64,000 nt of DNA, from assembly GCA_020466095.1 (NCBI GenBank), contig CM035808.1, positions 3,236,690-3,300,689 on the forward strand, written 5' to 3'. The first letter of the stretch is position 1; every line of letters begins with the position of its first letter. Positions 1-11,006 of this stretch are shown here, piece after piece. Position numbers and translations under genes: made by a program. The notes beneath the pieces were generated by a model that saw only the letters and a list, made by a program, of their open reading frames with translations, was not told the DNA's origin and did not search any database. The stretch comes from Chlorops oryzae. Taxonomy: Eukaryota; Arthropoda; Insecta; Diptera; Chloropidae.

Positions 1-121
1 CTACGAGTTTAAAACAATTCTCCTGAATTCCTTTATTTAGATTCAATGGCTTGTCAAAGACCATCTGGATAAGTTCGTCAACGTGTTTTCTAACAAAAAT
101 TAATCCATAAAATTCCCAATA

Positions 122-270
122 CAGTCGAAACTCTCTATAACGAACTCGTCTATAACGGATTTCTGTCTGTAGCGAATTTTCTCAAGGCTTTTTCGCTACA
201 TTTTTAGTGCCTTTTATCTCCTCATAATGAATCAGGTCCATTTAAAATTCATTATACAGAGTTTCGACTG
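122..270 (+). mobile_element. Tc1-like MITE (CAGTCGAAACTCTCTATAAC ends)
   Basis: 149 bp with inverted ends CAGTCGAAACTCTCTATAAC and its partner ending GAGTTTCGACTG. TA precedes the left end; the right flank is GA, so the TA duplication is only half preserved. Interior block: GTAGCGAATTTTCTCAAGGC. Relatives occur at 12,806, 31,562 (reverse), 56,025 (reverse) and 62,861. Confidence 0.7.
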
Positions 271-821
271 GAATAAAAATGTAGATCTCAGTTCAGGACC
301 ATCAGAGCCGTAACTAGGCATGTTCAGGCGGTGCGGTGCTCTGAGGGGCCCCGAAGATATTTTTTTTTTTTTTTAAATCATATTAAGGTGTGAGGTAGAA
401 AAGATCGTCAATAACGTTTTTATTAAAATTGGTATAAAATTCGTTTTACTTTTTTTATGGAAGAGAAATGGAAAGACAAGGAATTGAAAGAAGGAATCAA
501 AACAAAAATGAAAGCCTGTCTTCGCCTCAGGCATCGAGAAACGTTTTCCAATTGTGTTTCCAATTTCTCACAATTTTTGAACCTTTTTTTAATAAACTTC
601 GAAGAAGCTTTGAAATCACATTTTTTTTTTAGAAATTCATTTTCAAGGGCCCCCTAGCAAATCTTGCACAAGAACTCCCGAGACCTTCGCTACGGCTCTG
701 GGGACCATTAAATAGACTATAGAGGTCCTCTTTTAAATTTCTATATTCTGGAATAGGTACTGTAATTCGGCCGACACTTAAGTCTTAAGAACTTGTCCGT
801 TCCCAAGAAGTAGAAGACAAA
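271..821. other. non-coding stretch, no gene seen
   Basis: AT-rich DNA with a T-run at about 361-374. The 66-residue plus-strand frame at 457-657 is Lys/Phe-rich low-complexity sequence, and I do not consider it a gene. Confidence 0.5.
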
Positions 822-937
822 CCCCCTTATTCATAATCAAATTTTAAAACTAAAACATTGTTTAAATGTCAAATTTTCATACAAAAACTGAATTTAAACA
901 ATGGTTTAAAGTTAAAATTTGATTATGAATAAGGGGG
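822..937. mobile_element. foldback MITE (CCCCCTTATTCATAATCAAA ends)
   Basis: 116-bp palindrome: the left arm starts CCCCCTTATTCATAATCAAA and the right arm is its near-perfect inverse ending TTATGAATAAGGGGG. Arms are about 45 bp with a short AT loop. No convincing target duplication. Confidence 0.75.
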
Positions 938-1918
938 TAAAGCATTACCAGGGCTAAAATACACAGAAAGATTGATTAAGCCTTAATCTAAGACTAAGAC
1001 CAACGGCCCTTAAATGATTAAATCTTCATGAAAAATGATTTCATAAATTGAGACATGAAGCCTAGAGGTCAAAATAAGTACTTTCAATAATTATATTACT
1101 TTGAGTAATTTTACCTATTTCTTTCTAAAAGTCCATCATGAGTGTCTATATAACAGGATTATTTTTGAAAGCCCACAATACTAGAAGAGCTTTCTACTAA
1201 TTTGAATGGGACATCTTTCATAATTGGACCTTATTTACCCTTCTACAGGTGTCCTTCTCCTCCCGGGGCCCATAACAACAACAGATCCCTTCAAGGAACT
1301 ACAAGGAATTGCCGCTACGCTAAAAAATCAATTTAGATGTTTAACGATATTTCTCGCACTGTATTCATGCGTTGTAAACACAACCTGAAGCATGACCATT
1401 TAAAAACCCACTCATTCCATTCGAGTTCGCACTCATGTACCTTTAGAATTTGCAATTGGAATTTTTCGTACCGAGATTTCTAATGTATATTTCCGCCTTC
1501 TTAAGACTTAAATTGGTAATAATCATCATAATTCGAATATGTTTCGACTCTCTGCCGCTACAACGGCAGCGACGGCGGCGACGGTGCCGGTGACGACAGC
1601 GAAATTGGTTAAGGAACGAAGATAAATGAGCCTCAGAGGTCAGATCATGAGTACAACAGCATAAATTTATGAGAACAATAGACCGAACTAACGGGAAAAC
1701 TGCGTTCTAACGCACTCACTCACACACACACACACACATAAAATCATACACACACACACACAACCACTGAGAAAATATTCTTCTACGCTTTGAACAATTT
1801 CCCAGTATTTTCTTATGTAAAATCTAGCCACGCCCAGCGGTCGTTTGGCATCTCGCTTTGGCATAGCACTGCGCTGAGTTAGCTTTCGTTTGCCTTAACT
1901 CAATTTTGGCCGCCATGG

Positions 1919-1950
<32 letters not shown>

Positions 1951-2850
1951 TTTCTCCTTTGCGTTGGGTTGCATTTTTCTCCTCTTTATTTATGTTTTTT
2001 TTTTTGTCTTGTTGACTTGTTTCGCCACATTTTATGCGGCTTCTTTTGTATTTTCCTTTTGCTCTTCCTTCCCGTTTTCGATTCGATTCCATAGATTTTT
2101 TGAACCGGAAAAACGTTCGCGGCCATACACATCCATCCATGGCTACATATTATGCATGTAGCTTTTGCCTTTGCAGGGTGCCTGTCGTTGTATTGGTGAG
2201 TCGGTCGGCTGCGTTGCTCGTGAAGAGAAGACAGCATTTCAGCGTTTTTATCGTCGTCGCTAAGTGAAACCATTTCTTATTTACGAGCAGTTACGAGTGC
2301 AGTCGTCGCGAAGTCGTCCGTCAGTCGTTGGCGCAATGAAGTTACCGAATACCTACATACATACTTTGTGGTGCAATTTCTCTCGCTTCGGCAAACATAA
2401 ATTGCTTTCGCGTTAATGATTTTCCATTGCATTCGCTCTCGCAACGAATTCGGCTGCATTCATGTTTGCCCGATCACAAGCTGATGGAGAACACGATAAA
2501 TAAAGGTGGTTGTTGTTCTAAAGACATTTTTAATGGTGTTTCTGTACACCGAGAAAAAAATGCTTTTTTTCTATTTTCGTGTATTATTTTTTTAATTCAT
2601 TGAAAATAATTTCAAATTTGATTTTCTTTTATTTTCGGAGAGAAGATAGGGCTCAATGGGGTGACTATTATTATTTTCATTGATAATTTTTTTTATTTAT
2701 TTATACTTGAATAATATAAGAACTTGCTCTCGAAAACTTTGGAAAGAAATAATGGGTTGAAATTTATTTTTAACTGCCTTCAAAGAAATTTCACAAAAAA
2801 AAAAAAAAAAAAAAAAATGCATAGGTACAAGTTCTTCCTTTTATAAAATA
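938..2850. other. single-copy DNA with microsatellites; promoter-like island at 1.8-2.5 kb
   Basis: No gene supported. CA repeats at about 1,718-1,762, a CT repeat at 1,918-1,950, A-run at 2,795-2,817. The 1,840-2,460 part is GC-richer and has short pyrimidine/CGTCG-rich motifs (GCAGTCGTCGCGAAGTCGTC, GTCAGTCGTTGG) reminiscent of fly core promoters and 5' UTRs. I cannot identify a linked coding exon. Confidence 0.4.
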
Positions 2851-3147
2851 CAGTACACTCGGGATAACGTCAACTAATTAAAACCGCGATTGTTGACGTT
2901 TATGATTGTCCTCGTTTTAGATCAAAACATAGTCGGGACTATAGTTTTACACGATTTTTTAGCTATAAACTAAAACAATCCATTAATCTGATTCAAATTT
3001 TTATTTGTAAAAATTGAAAAAAATATTTTATATGAGTTTTTTTAGAGCTCATTTTATACGCACAACATCAAAAAATTTCGAAAATAAAAAGGGGTTGACG
3101 TTTTGGGGTGTTGACGGAATAGGATTGACGTTATCCCGAGTGTACTG
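2851..3147. mobile_element. Tc1/mariner-like MITE with TA duplication
   Basis: 297 bp bounded by CAGTACACTCGGGATAACGT and its perfect inverse (identical arms of at least 22 bp), with TA on both flanks. The interior is AT-rich with further TTGACGTT motifs. No coding capacity. Confidence 0.9.
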
Positions 3148-3487
3148 TATGGACTTCCGTAACAGAGAAAATCTCTACGATTGAAATTCTAGCTATCTAT
3201 AGATGACTTTTCTTGCAAAATGGGATACAGTCGACTTTGGATAGGGTGAACAAATTTTTTCAAAGCCTGTTCATGTTACCGAGATTGTTCACACTATCGA
3301 GACTCAATATTTATTTGGCTTCATTCGGTTCAAATATGTACACAAATTTACAAAAGAGAAATTTTTTTCTCAAAAACAAAATTCATGTGTTCACATCACT
3401 CTATCCTGAGTTCACACTATTCATACTCTTCCGTATTTTGAAAATTTTATCAAAAAATTCGCGATTTCATAAGTAATATAAACCTAA

Positions 3488-3943
3488 TAGGGCATTTACA
3501 TATACGTTTTAGCGCTACTCGTTTAAGCTAAAACGACTAAGTCAAAACGGGGTGTTTACATACGCGCATGTCGTTTTGTCATTTTGTGGTTATCTTTTGT
3601 TTGCTCAACACGTGAAATATGAGTGAATATTGTTATTTAGAAAATAAGCAATTATTGAAATTGTGTTCGTTTTCTACATTGGTTGTGGAACAACCTCACA
3701 ATTTTTAAATTAGAAATTTCAATTATCATATGGTTTGCATTTTTATAGTGATGACACTCAAATTTCGATATTTTTATCAGTTATAAGCAGGATTTATCTT
3801 GTTTAGCTACTTGTTTTAAATTAAAACAGGAAAGTTTCTCGTTTTAGTTTTGTATGATAAAACGGGAAAAATCTAAGTTGTTTTAGTGCTAAAACGGGCA
3901 AAGTTGCTAAAACGCGAATAAAACGGCATATGTAAACGGCCTA
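3488..3943 (+). mobile_element. PIF/Harbinger-like MITE, family P copy 1
   Basis: 456 bp starting TAGGGCATTTACATATACGT and ending GTAAACGGCCTA, flanked by TAA on both sides. Ends of the GGGC/GGCC type with a 3-bp TWA duplication are typical of PIF/Harbinger. The interior includes the conserved string GCTCAACACGTGAAATATGA. Confidence 0.88.
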
Positions 3944-6264
3944 TAACAAATATAATTATAACCATTTTTTATATTTAAGGCTTTATTGAACGCTTTCCGA
4001 GATTTTTATCAGTCTTTCTTTTTTAGTATTAATAACTCATATTTGAAAACAGGGTTGCTTCATGATTTTATTCTTGATCGAACTTTTTGAAAAACGCTGC
4101 CCACAATTGGGACATTATTTAATGGGCGAAGAAATTTATCGAAAATTAATTTTTATTTGAAAATAAAATAATGTAAAAAATCGGGATTGTTTGCGTCCGG
4201 AACAATCTTATTTGAGGACAAAAAGCAATTTGTGCTCTGAAGTGCGAAACGACTGGCAACGCTGAAGCCTAGTATTCGATTTTATAAAAAAAAAATTGTA
4301 TTGCCATTTGTCCCTGATTCCAATCAAACGACCATTTTGTTTCATATACTCGTAAAAGATTTCAAATAAAAACCCCTTGAAATAATTTCAGTGTACAGAC
4401 TAGTATGTATATCTATTTTAAAAAAGCTGCTTCTGCGACCTGACAGACATTGTTCACACACACATATACACACACACACACAAACCGCCCTAACCACCCA
4501 TACACATACAATTACTCCTCGTCGTGCAGGTGATATCGCTGAAATCATTGCCTTCTGTGACGAATTTGACGAAATGAACGAAAAGCGATTTTTTCTCTCA
4601 GCTCCTTGTTTTATGGCATTCCACCTCCTTATTTCTTACTTCGTTTCACCTCTTGGTGAGAAGGAAAACAAAAATAAAATAAGCCCATTTTTTTTTGTAT
4701 GCTAGGCAATTTTCTTAAATTAGCCGAACACTTCGGTTGGGCGTACGCTACGCTTAAACGCGAGCATTAATTACGCTAAGAACACATGAACACACTCGAG
4801 CAAACGAGCGAGCGAGTGTAGCGCATTCTTGTGTGCGTTGCATGAATGCCAAATGCCATTTGGTGGGGCTTTAAGTGTTGCTGCTAATGTCGCAGGCAAC
4901 TAACTACGATAATAACAACTCAATTAATCCAACAGTCAAGGCACGCAGACAAACTGGCAGTCATACGAGTGAGAAGGAAACCCACGCTGCAGTCAACTTG
5001 TCAGTTCTTCAATCAGCCAGTCAGGCAGTCAGTCAGTCAGTAATTGAGACAGATTTTTCGTAATTTATTTCCGTATATTTGCGAAAAGTAGGAGGCGGAG
5101 TATGGCAATAATAGCTCAATGGCAGGGGTACGTACTGAATACGGCCATAGAGCTTCGGTGTTGCCGAGGAGCTAACCATGACGCTTACCGCCGGCGCATT
5201 AATTTTTATATTTTCCATTTTTATTTTTTTATTTTATTTTATTTTATTTATTTTTTCCTTAACCCGTTTTTTCATGTTGTTTACCTAATGAATTTAATCC
5301 CTTTCCATAAAAAACAAAATCTATATACAATATTTAAGCTGATTTCTTAATTTCGAAGCTTTACGATTTTCGGGTCATTGGATTGGGCAAAAGCTGCTTT
5401 GATGAACTTCAAGTTGTGCTACGTTAAGTTTTATGTGTTTTTACGACTCCTGTTTTGGTTTCTGGTCGATCTGTATGCTACTCGAAAGATTTTGCCGTCG
5501 GTATTTTTGGTTGCTTTTTGAAATTTCGCAGGCAATATTCTTCAAGTCAAAGGAATTCGGATTTTGAGGAACCCCAAGGAATGCATCACGTTATCAACCC
5601 GACAAATTTATGGTACCAAGTAAAGTATGAAGTAAAAAATCACACTTCAAATTTTTCGAAAAAGTAATTTCAATGCCCCAAAAGAAGGTCGGGTATAAGA
5701 TGTCCAGAGCATAAGAAACTCAAACGAACGAAATCTTAATGCAGCCAAGCCTCTTCTAGAGCCATTCCCAACCGAATTCAAAATCAAGAACAAAAAATGA
5801 AAAATAAAAACTTTAAACGATATAAAACTACTTTTCATTCCGTCGTGCTACCCCCCATTATCATCGGCATAAATAATTGAGGACAAAGCCAATTACAGTT
5901 ACGGGCACAAAATAATGTTTCAATGTTTTTCAATTTACCAATAAAATTTAAATCGCGCTTTTAATCAAAACGCAAATTAAAATTCTTCCCTCGACGGCAT
6001 CGAGAGAATGCACTCAAGCACGAATTCACAAATGTACAAATGAACAGAAGCACAGAAGCATAAATACATAATATTTTAATGCATGATTACGAGTCCAAAA
6101 CTGAGTACTTATGCACTGGGAAAAATTGTAAACTAAATTGTTAATACAAAAAAAAAATGTTTCTTTAATATTTTCAAAAATGAAACAAAATTAGAATCCC
6201 ACTAATATTTAACATTCTCTAGAGACATGAGGATCATATATAACTTATATATAACTTACATATC
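3944..6264. other. non-coding; CA and CAGT microsatellites
   Basis: No gene supported. CA repeats at about 4,458-4,485, a TCAGTCAG array at about 5,015-5,042, and TTTTA runs at 5,220-5,250. The 4,720-5,180 part is GC-richer single-copy DNA with GAGCGAGCGAG motifs near 4,805. Confidence 0.4.
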
Positions 6265-6500
6265 CACCCTTGCTACTAAACGGCACAATTCAAAATTTCA
6301 TTTCTGAAAATCATTCAATCCCTCTTGACTCTGAGGAGATATAAAATTTTTTCCAAACTAATATTACTCTTAATGACTGCTGCATCAGTCAATATAACGT
6401 TAATTCTCTATGTGCTGGGTTTCACAGAAAAATTCAATCGTACATAAAAAAAAATTGATTAAAAAAATTTTGAATTGTGCCGATTTTATTAGCAAGGGTG
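6265..6500. mobile_element. MITE with CACCCTTGCTA inverted ends
   Basis: 236 bp; the left arm CACCCTTGCTACTAAACGGC continues through CACAATTCAAAATTT and is mirrored at the right end (ATTAGCAAGGGTG). Arms are about 34 bp. Flanks (ACATATC / CGATATAT) do not give a clean duplication, so the superfamily is undetermined. Confidence 0.75.
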
Positions 6501-6542
6501 CGATATATAAATAAGGTACATGGAAGAAACTGATTTAACTTA

Positions 6543-6617
6543 TAGGGCATTTACATATACGTTTTTACTACTACTCCTCTCGTTTAAGCTAAAACGACTA
6601 AGTCAAAACGGGGTGTG
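6543..6617 (+). mobile_element. PIF/Harbinger-like MITE, family P, truncated 5' end
   Basis: Only the first 75 bp of the family is present (TAGGGCATTTACATATACGT to ACGGGGTGT), with TTA before it. The rest is lost. A small CTCCTCT insertion disrupts the CTACTCGTTT motif. Confidence 0.75.
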
Positions 6618-8804
6618 ACATTTCTGATTCATTTCTGAAGCGTTTTTTTTTTTATATGAAGTTTTTCATTTCTGACAGATCTGGAGAGAGCCCCTAAAAA
6701 TAGATTTTTTAAAAATTACGAAATTACGAAATATTCAAAGAGAGGACAAAGAAGAGAAGTTTATCATCAATGGTTTCTATAAATTGACATTTAGAGAGAA
6801 AAAGAGCAATATGTGCTGCTCTCAAATGCTTTTTTTCGACATCGCATCCCCTAGCATGACAATGTCACCGGTGAATTTACTGTCCAACTCCTGTACAAAT
6901 GTCATGCTAGGCGTCCTACGAATTGTAACGCATGCCAGGGGGACAAGTCACCCTGACTTGACCGGTGATGTCAGGGTGACATTTCCCGCTGGGATAGCCA
7001 GTCTTTAGTCTAAGGGAACAATATTAAATGAAAACGGTAAATAAATACAAATTAAAATAAAATCGGTACATCCTGTTATATGAATATATGACAGTATTAA
7101 CGAGATATAATATATAATATTGTGTGTGTAATACGAAAATAAACCTCTTTTTTTTTCCCCCCAGAAGGAAATTTCTTGATTTTTGCCCTTTGAATCCACC
7201 GGTGGTCTATATAATTAAAGCATTTCTCTCAGTTTTAAGGATCCAAAAAGAAGCACATTATGCCTGGGCTCGAATGTAGCTAGCTCCCCTCAAAGTATCC
7301 TAAAGGGCCTGCATAATTTTCAAAATTAGCCAATAAATTTTTCGCTTAAATTTATAAAAAATTATTGATTTCAATGAAAGCTTTTTACAGTGTAGCAACA
7401 GCGAAAACATCTACATACATTTTTGATATCGCAAATGGTAATGGCTTCGGGCATTTCGATTTAATTAAAAAATTTTTCTGGTTTTATTGATTTTAGTGCG
7501 GGGAAACAATTTTTCTGTAGAGTTAAATATTTCTCTCTTTTTTTATTTATTAATTTAATTTTAATGAAATCACACATTCCTAAATAATCACGTTATAAGA
7601 ACTCCAAAACTGTTTGCTCGAAAAAATTCAAAAATATTTAAAAAAAATTAAAATAAATATAGTTTATTAACTCCACAGGGCCTCTTCTTTCAAGGCCACA
7701 ATAGACCGTGATTAGAATTTATGAAGAGGTTGAAAAAAAAAAAACGGAGAAAAAAAACTGTGTAGAACTACCAGAAATATCGAATCGAACTATTTGAAAT
7801 CATTCCAATCAAATTGACTGACTAGTGGCTGATGGGTTTTTGTTTTCTTCTTCTTCTTCTTGAGTGACTTTTAAACGAATTAAATTTTTAAAGAGCAAAT
7901 ACAATGGCATTGTCAACAAACAAAATCATAGATCAGCATATAAATAAGAAGCTTAAAAATTTTATTAGTCTTCTGGTGTGAATAGAATTCGTTATGGCTA
8001 TATGGACTTCTATTTATGTATGTATAAACACTCAAGAGAAAAAGTCTGCTGATAACCTTATAAAATTTTGATTTAAGGCCTACGCCATTGCGAGAAGATT
8101 CTTTAAGGCATTATAGCTCGATAATTCGAATGTTTTTGATAGTTGCCAAACGCAACAGTCGAAAAAGACTCAGAAAAAGGAGGTATCGAAAACATAAGAT
8201 TTAGGGTTCATTGTGTCAAATTAGGGAGATCGTTTTCAAATAATTTATGTAGGAATTTAATAGGTCGTAATCGTTAAGAGTATAAATTTTTCTCCAACAT
8301 TACCCAAGCATCGACCCTTAAAAAAGCAAAACTCTAATGTCAACGCCTCTATGATATGGGACTTAAAAGTAACTGGCTCGTAGAAAGCTATATCGGGATA
8401 AGTGGATGTGTTTTTCGGGGCATTTCCAATACGAAAAAAACGAAAAACAAGTTATTACAAAAAAAAACAAAAGGTCCTTTGCCAAACTTCAGACCAAACT
8501 GGTAAGAAATTCCAGCCTGATCCAGTAAATCTGTGCCCTTTCAAGAGCACTTCATGTTAAAGGATGCGCAACCGAAAAAAGGCCTTTAATGTTCACCCGG
8601 CGATGTGGGCCCCTTGCAAAATACGCACCCATTTTACTCTCTCGTCTTCTGATCTGAGAGTTCAACTATTAAATCAGTCCATATGAAAAACTGGAAGATT
8701 TAAGTCCATTTTGAGACCCATTTGAAAGCCTTTCTTAAAGCTAGACTCTAATTTTAATTTTTCTAGAGCACCTCAAAATAGAAACTGAAAATTTTACATA
8801 CACT
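6618..8804. other. non-coding, no gene seen
   Basis: AT-rich DNA. A small palindromic patch at about 6,850-6,975 contains CCTAGCATGACA with its inverse TGTCATGCTAGG and two copies of GTCACCCTGAC/GTCAGGGTGAC. A CTT microsatellite lies at 7,846-7,861. No open frame with protein-like composition. Confidence 0.4.
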
Positions 8805-9184
8805 CCCAGCCAACCAAAAGAGTCCGTTTGGAGCTGCTAAAGACTCCTTTAGCGAAAATGCTCCCAAAACGCTTAGACAGGACCTTTTTTTTGGGAGAAA
8901 AGAGCACAGAGCCTAACATGGAAAAATTTTATTTTTTGGAATCCCAAAATGTATCTTTCATAATTGCTAGAATGCTCCTTAAGAGTCTGTTTAGACTCTC
9001 TTTCAGATATAAATTTTTTTTAAAAAGAGAGACTCGTTTGGTCTCCCTAAATGCTCCTAGGCGTTGTTTTAAAGAGCCTTTGGCAAAAGCACTACTTGGG
9101 AGAGCTCCATTAGGAGTCCTTTTACACTCTTTTTCGGAGCAATCTGAAAACACTAAGTCAGGATGCCGTATATGGTTGGCTGGG
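8805..9184. mobile_element. short inverted-repeat element (CCCAGCCAACCA ends)
   Basis: 380 bp bounded by CCCAGCCAACCA and TGGTTGGCTGGG (12-bp perfect inverted ends). The interior is full of mirrored AGAGTCC/GGACTCT-like and GCTCCC motifs, so long frames on both strands overlap it. I treat those frames as artefacts of the palindromic structure. No target duplication recognised. Confidence 0.6.
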
Positions 9185-9199
9185 TTTGACTAAGTAATA

Positions 9200-9454
9200 A
9201 TTTTTAGTACCTTTTTTTCTTCGAACAAATTCTTTCTATAACGATTTTTCCCCAGTACCTTAAAATTCCCCATATTTCTTAAAAAATTAAATTTTTTCAT
9301 CCAATATTTTTTTTATAATTTAGTTCATTAAGGCCTGTTTGTTTTTAAAGGTTTATTCCTTGTGGTATTGGTCAAATAATAATCGTCAACGGTGCAACCA
9401 TGGCCACAAAATGATCCATCCTCTACATTATTCGATTAAATTTCTTAGAAGACA
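9200..9454 (+). repeat. dispersed repeat R1, copy 1
   Basis: About 255 bp shared with 12,880-13,140 (for example TTCATTAAGGCCTGTTTG and CGTCAACGGTGCAACCATGG). The two copies differ by point changes and small indels. The 3' part of a CAGTCGAAACTCT-type element lies at its left end. A SINE has inserted at its right end. Confidence 0.8.
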
Positions 9455-9467
9455 TAGGCTAAGAACT

Positions 9468-9711
9468 GTGGCTCTGGGATAGCGTAGGGGATGCGTGCTA
9501 TGCTCTTGATCCCAGGGTCCGAGGTTCGATTCTCGGCACAGGCGAAACGGAGTGTAATGTTCCAAGCCTAGCACTGGTTTTTCAAAAAATCGCATGTTAG
9601 GGGCACACTACATAATAAGCCATATACACTCACACAAACACAAGAAAACCTCCTTGGTATCACAATGGGCCGATTAACGGCCTAAGTGGCAGCCACTTCA
9701 ACCTACCTACC
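9468..9711 (+). mobile_element. tRNA-derived SINE, family S1 copy 1, with 13-bp TSD
   Basis: 244 bp. The 5' part has pol III promoter boxes: A box TAGCGTAGGGG and B box GGTTCGATTCT. The body has GCGAAACGGAGTGTAATGTT; the tail is GGCAGCCACTTCAACCTACC. It is flanked by the perfect direct repeat TAGGCTAAGAACT (9,455-9,467 and 9,712-9,724). The left flank belongs to repeat R1, whose other copy (12,880-13,140) lacks the SINE. Confidence 0.9.
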
Positions 9712-9737
9712 TAGGCTAAGAACTACTTCTAAACTAG

Positions 9738-10383
9738 TATGGGAATGTATGTCTGCTGCTTCTCATTGAACTCGCATCCCTGAACAGAGTTCACCTCGCC
9801 TGGATTCCAGGGCATAGTGGATTTGAGGGAAATGAGAAAGCTGATGAATTGGCGAGGAAAGGGGCAACCGCAACCTTTCTGCGGTCCATCGTGAAGTTTC
9901 TTCAAACTCAAAGTGGGTGCCTGGCTTGAAAGAACAGCTCAGAATGGAACGACATTACCGGCCACAGACAAGCTAGAGACTTTATGCCAGCAGTCTTCTC
10001 AAAGGCCAGAACGAAAGAGCTTTTATTGCTCAACAGGACTGGAATTCGACTTGTCACAGGTTTTCTCACTGGACAATGTAGACAGAGTAAACAAACATCT
10101 GTCAAACCTTGGTTTAACTAGAGACGACAGCTGCAGATTTTGTAACGAAGAAGAGGAGACAGCGGAGCACATTATGTGCCACTGTGATCTTGTCTTGCAA
10201 GACTCAGACTTCGTTACTTATATAACGCCTACCCCTCCGCAATGGAGGTAGGTAATAGATACATCTCCACGGGACATTGTGGCATTCTTGAATGCCACTC
10301 GCCTATGGAATTAGAAAAGGGTAGTCACAATAATCCTTGCACGATGCAGTGACGCGGGGATACTCGGTTCCCAAACCCATTGT
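9738..10383 (+). pseudogene. LINE 3' fragment: RNase H domain and zinc-knuckle tail
   Basis: The frame at 9,738-9,929 encodes LAWIPGHSGFEGNEKADELA, the C-terminal part of a retrotransposon RNase H (H-S-G, GNE.AD motifs), ending in a stop. After a frameshift, 9,913-10,251 encodes VNKHLSNLGLTRDDSCRFC then NEEEETAEHIMCHCDL, a CxxC...HxxxC tail motif common at the end of I/LOA-type and related LINE ORF2. The fragment ends in a (TCTAA)n tail. 5'-truncated, frameshifted and dead; the right end of an I/LOA-type element by domain content. Confidence 0.8.
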
Positions 10384-10536
10384 TAATCTAATCTAATCTA
10401 ATCTAATCTAATCTAATCTAATCTAATCTAATCTAATCTAATCTAATCTAATCTAATCTAATCTAATCTAATCTAATCTAATCTAATCTAATCTAATCTA
10501 ATCTAATCTAATCTAATCTAAGCTAATCTAATCTAA
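10384..10536 (+). repeat. (TCTAA)n LINE tail
   Basis: About 30 near-perfect TCTAA units, directly continuing the LINE 3' end. One unit reads AGCTAA. A family P MITE inserted at its end. Confidence 0.95.
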
Positions 10537-11006
10537 TAGGGCGTTTACATATACGTTTTAGCGCTACTCGTTTAAGCTAAAACGACTAAGTCAAAACGGG
10601 GTGTTTACATAATATGTAATACATATACGCATGTCGTTTTGTCATTTTGTGGTTATCTTTTGTTTGCTCAACACGTGAAATATGAACGAATATTGTAATT
10701 TAGAAAATAAGCAATTATTGAAATTGTGTTCGTTTTCTACATTGGTTGTGGAACAACCTCACAATTTTTAAATTAGAAATTTCAATTATCATATGGTTTG
10801 CATTTTTATAGTGATGACACTCAGATTTCGATATTTTTATCAGTTATAAGCAGGATTTATCTTGTTTAGCTACTTTTTTTAAATGAAAACAGGAAAGATT
10901 CTCGTTTTAGTTTTGTATGATAAAACGGGAAAAATCGAAGTTGTTTTAGTGCTAAAACGGGCAAAGTTGCTAAAACGCGAATAAAACGGCATGTGTAAAC
11001 GGTCTA
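10537..11006 (+). mobile_element. PIF/Harbinger-like MITE, family P copy 2
   Basis: 470 bp starting TAGGGCGTTTACATATACGT and ending GTAAACGGTCTA, flanked by TAA on both sides. It lies inside the (TCTAA)n tail: ATCTAGG continues after it. A short AATATGTAATACAT insertion follows GTGTTTACAT. Confidence 0.9.

Noticed and set aside
1895..2273. Several overlapping frames on both strands around the CT repeat
   Set aside because: They translate a microsatellite and pyrimidine tract; overlapping openness on both strands argues against coding.
4391..4705. 104-residue plus-strand frame
   Set aside because: It crosses a CA microsatellite (HTHIHTHTQ) and has no other support.
8828..9193. 121-residue plus frame with an overlapping 74-residue minus frame
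   Set aside because: Both arise from the mirrored sequence of the 8,805-9,184 inverted-repeat element.
9468..9545. possible tRNA gene
   Set aside because: A and B boxes are present but the cloverleaf does not close, the sequence continues into a SINE body and tail, and a 13-bp target duplication flanks the whole unit.
10384..10536. (TCTAA)n considered as telomeric or CRISPR-like repeat
   Set aside because: There are no spacers, and it follows directly on a LINE coding end, so it is the retrotransposon tail.
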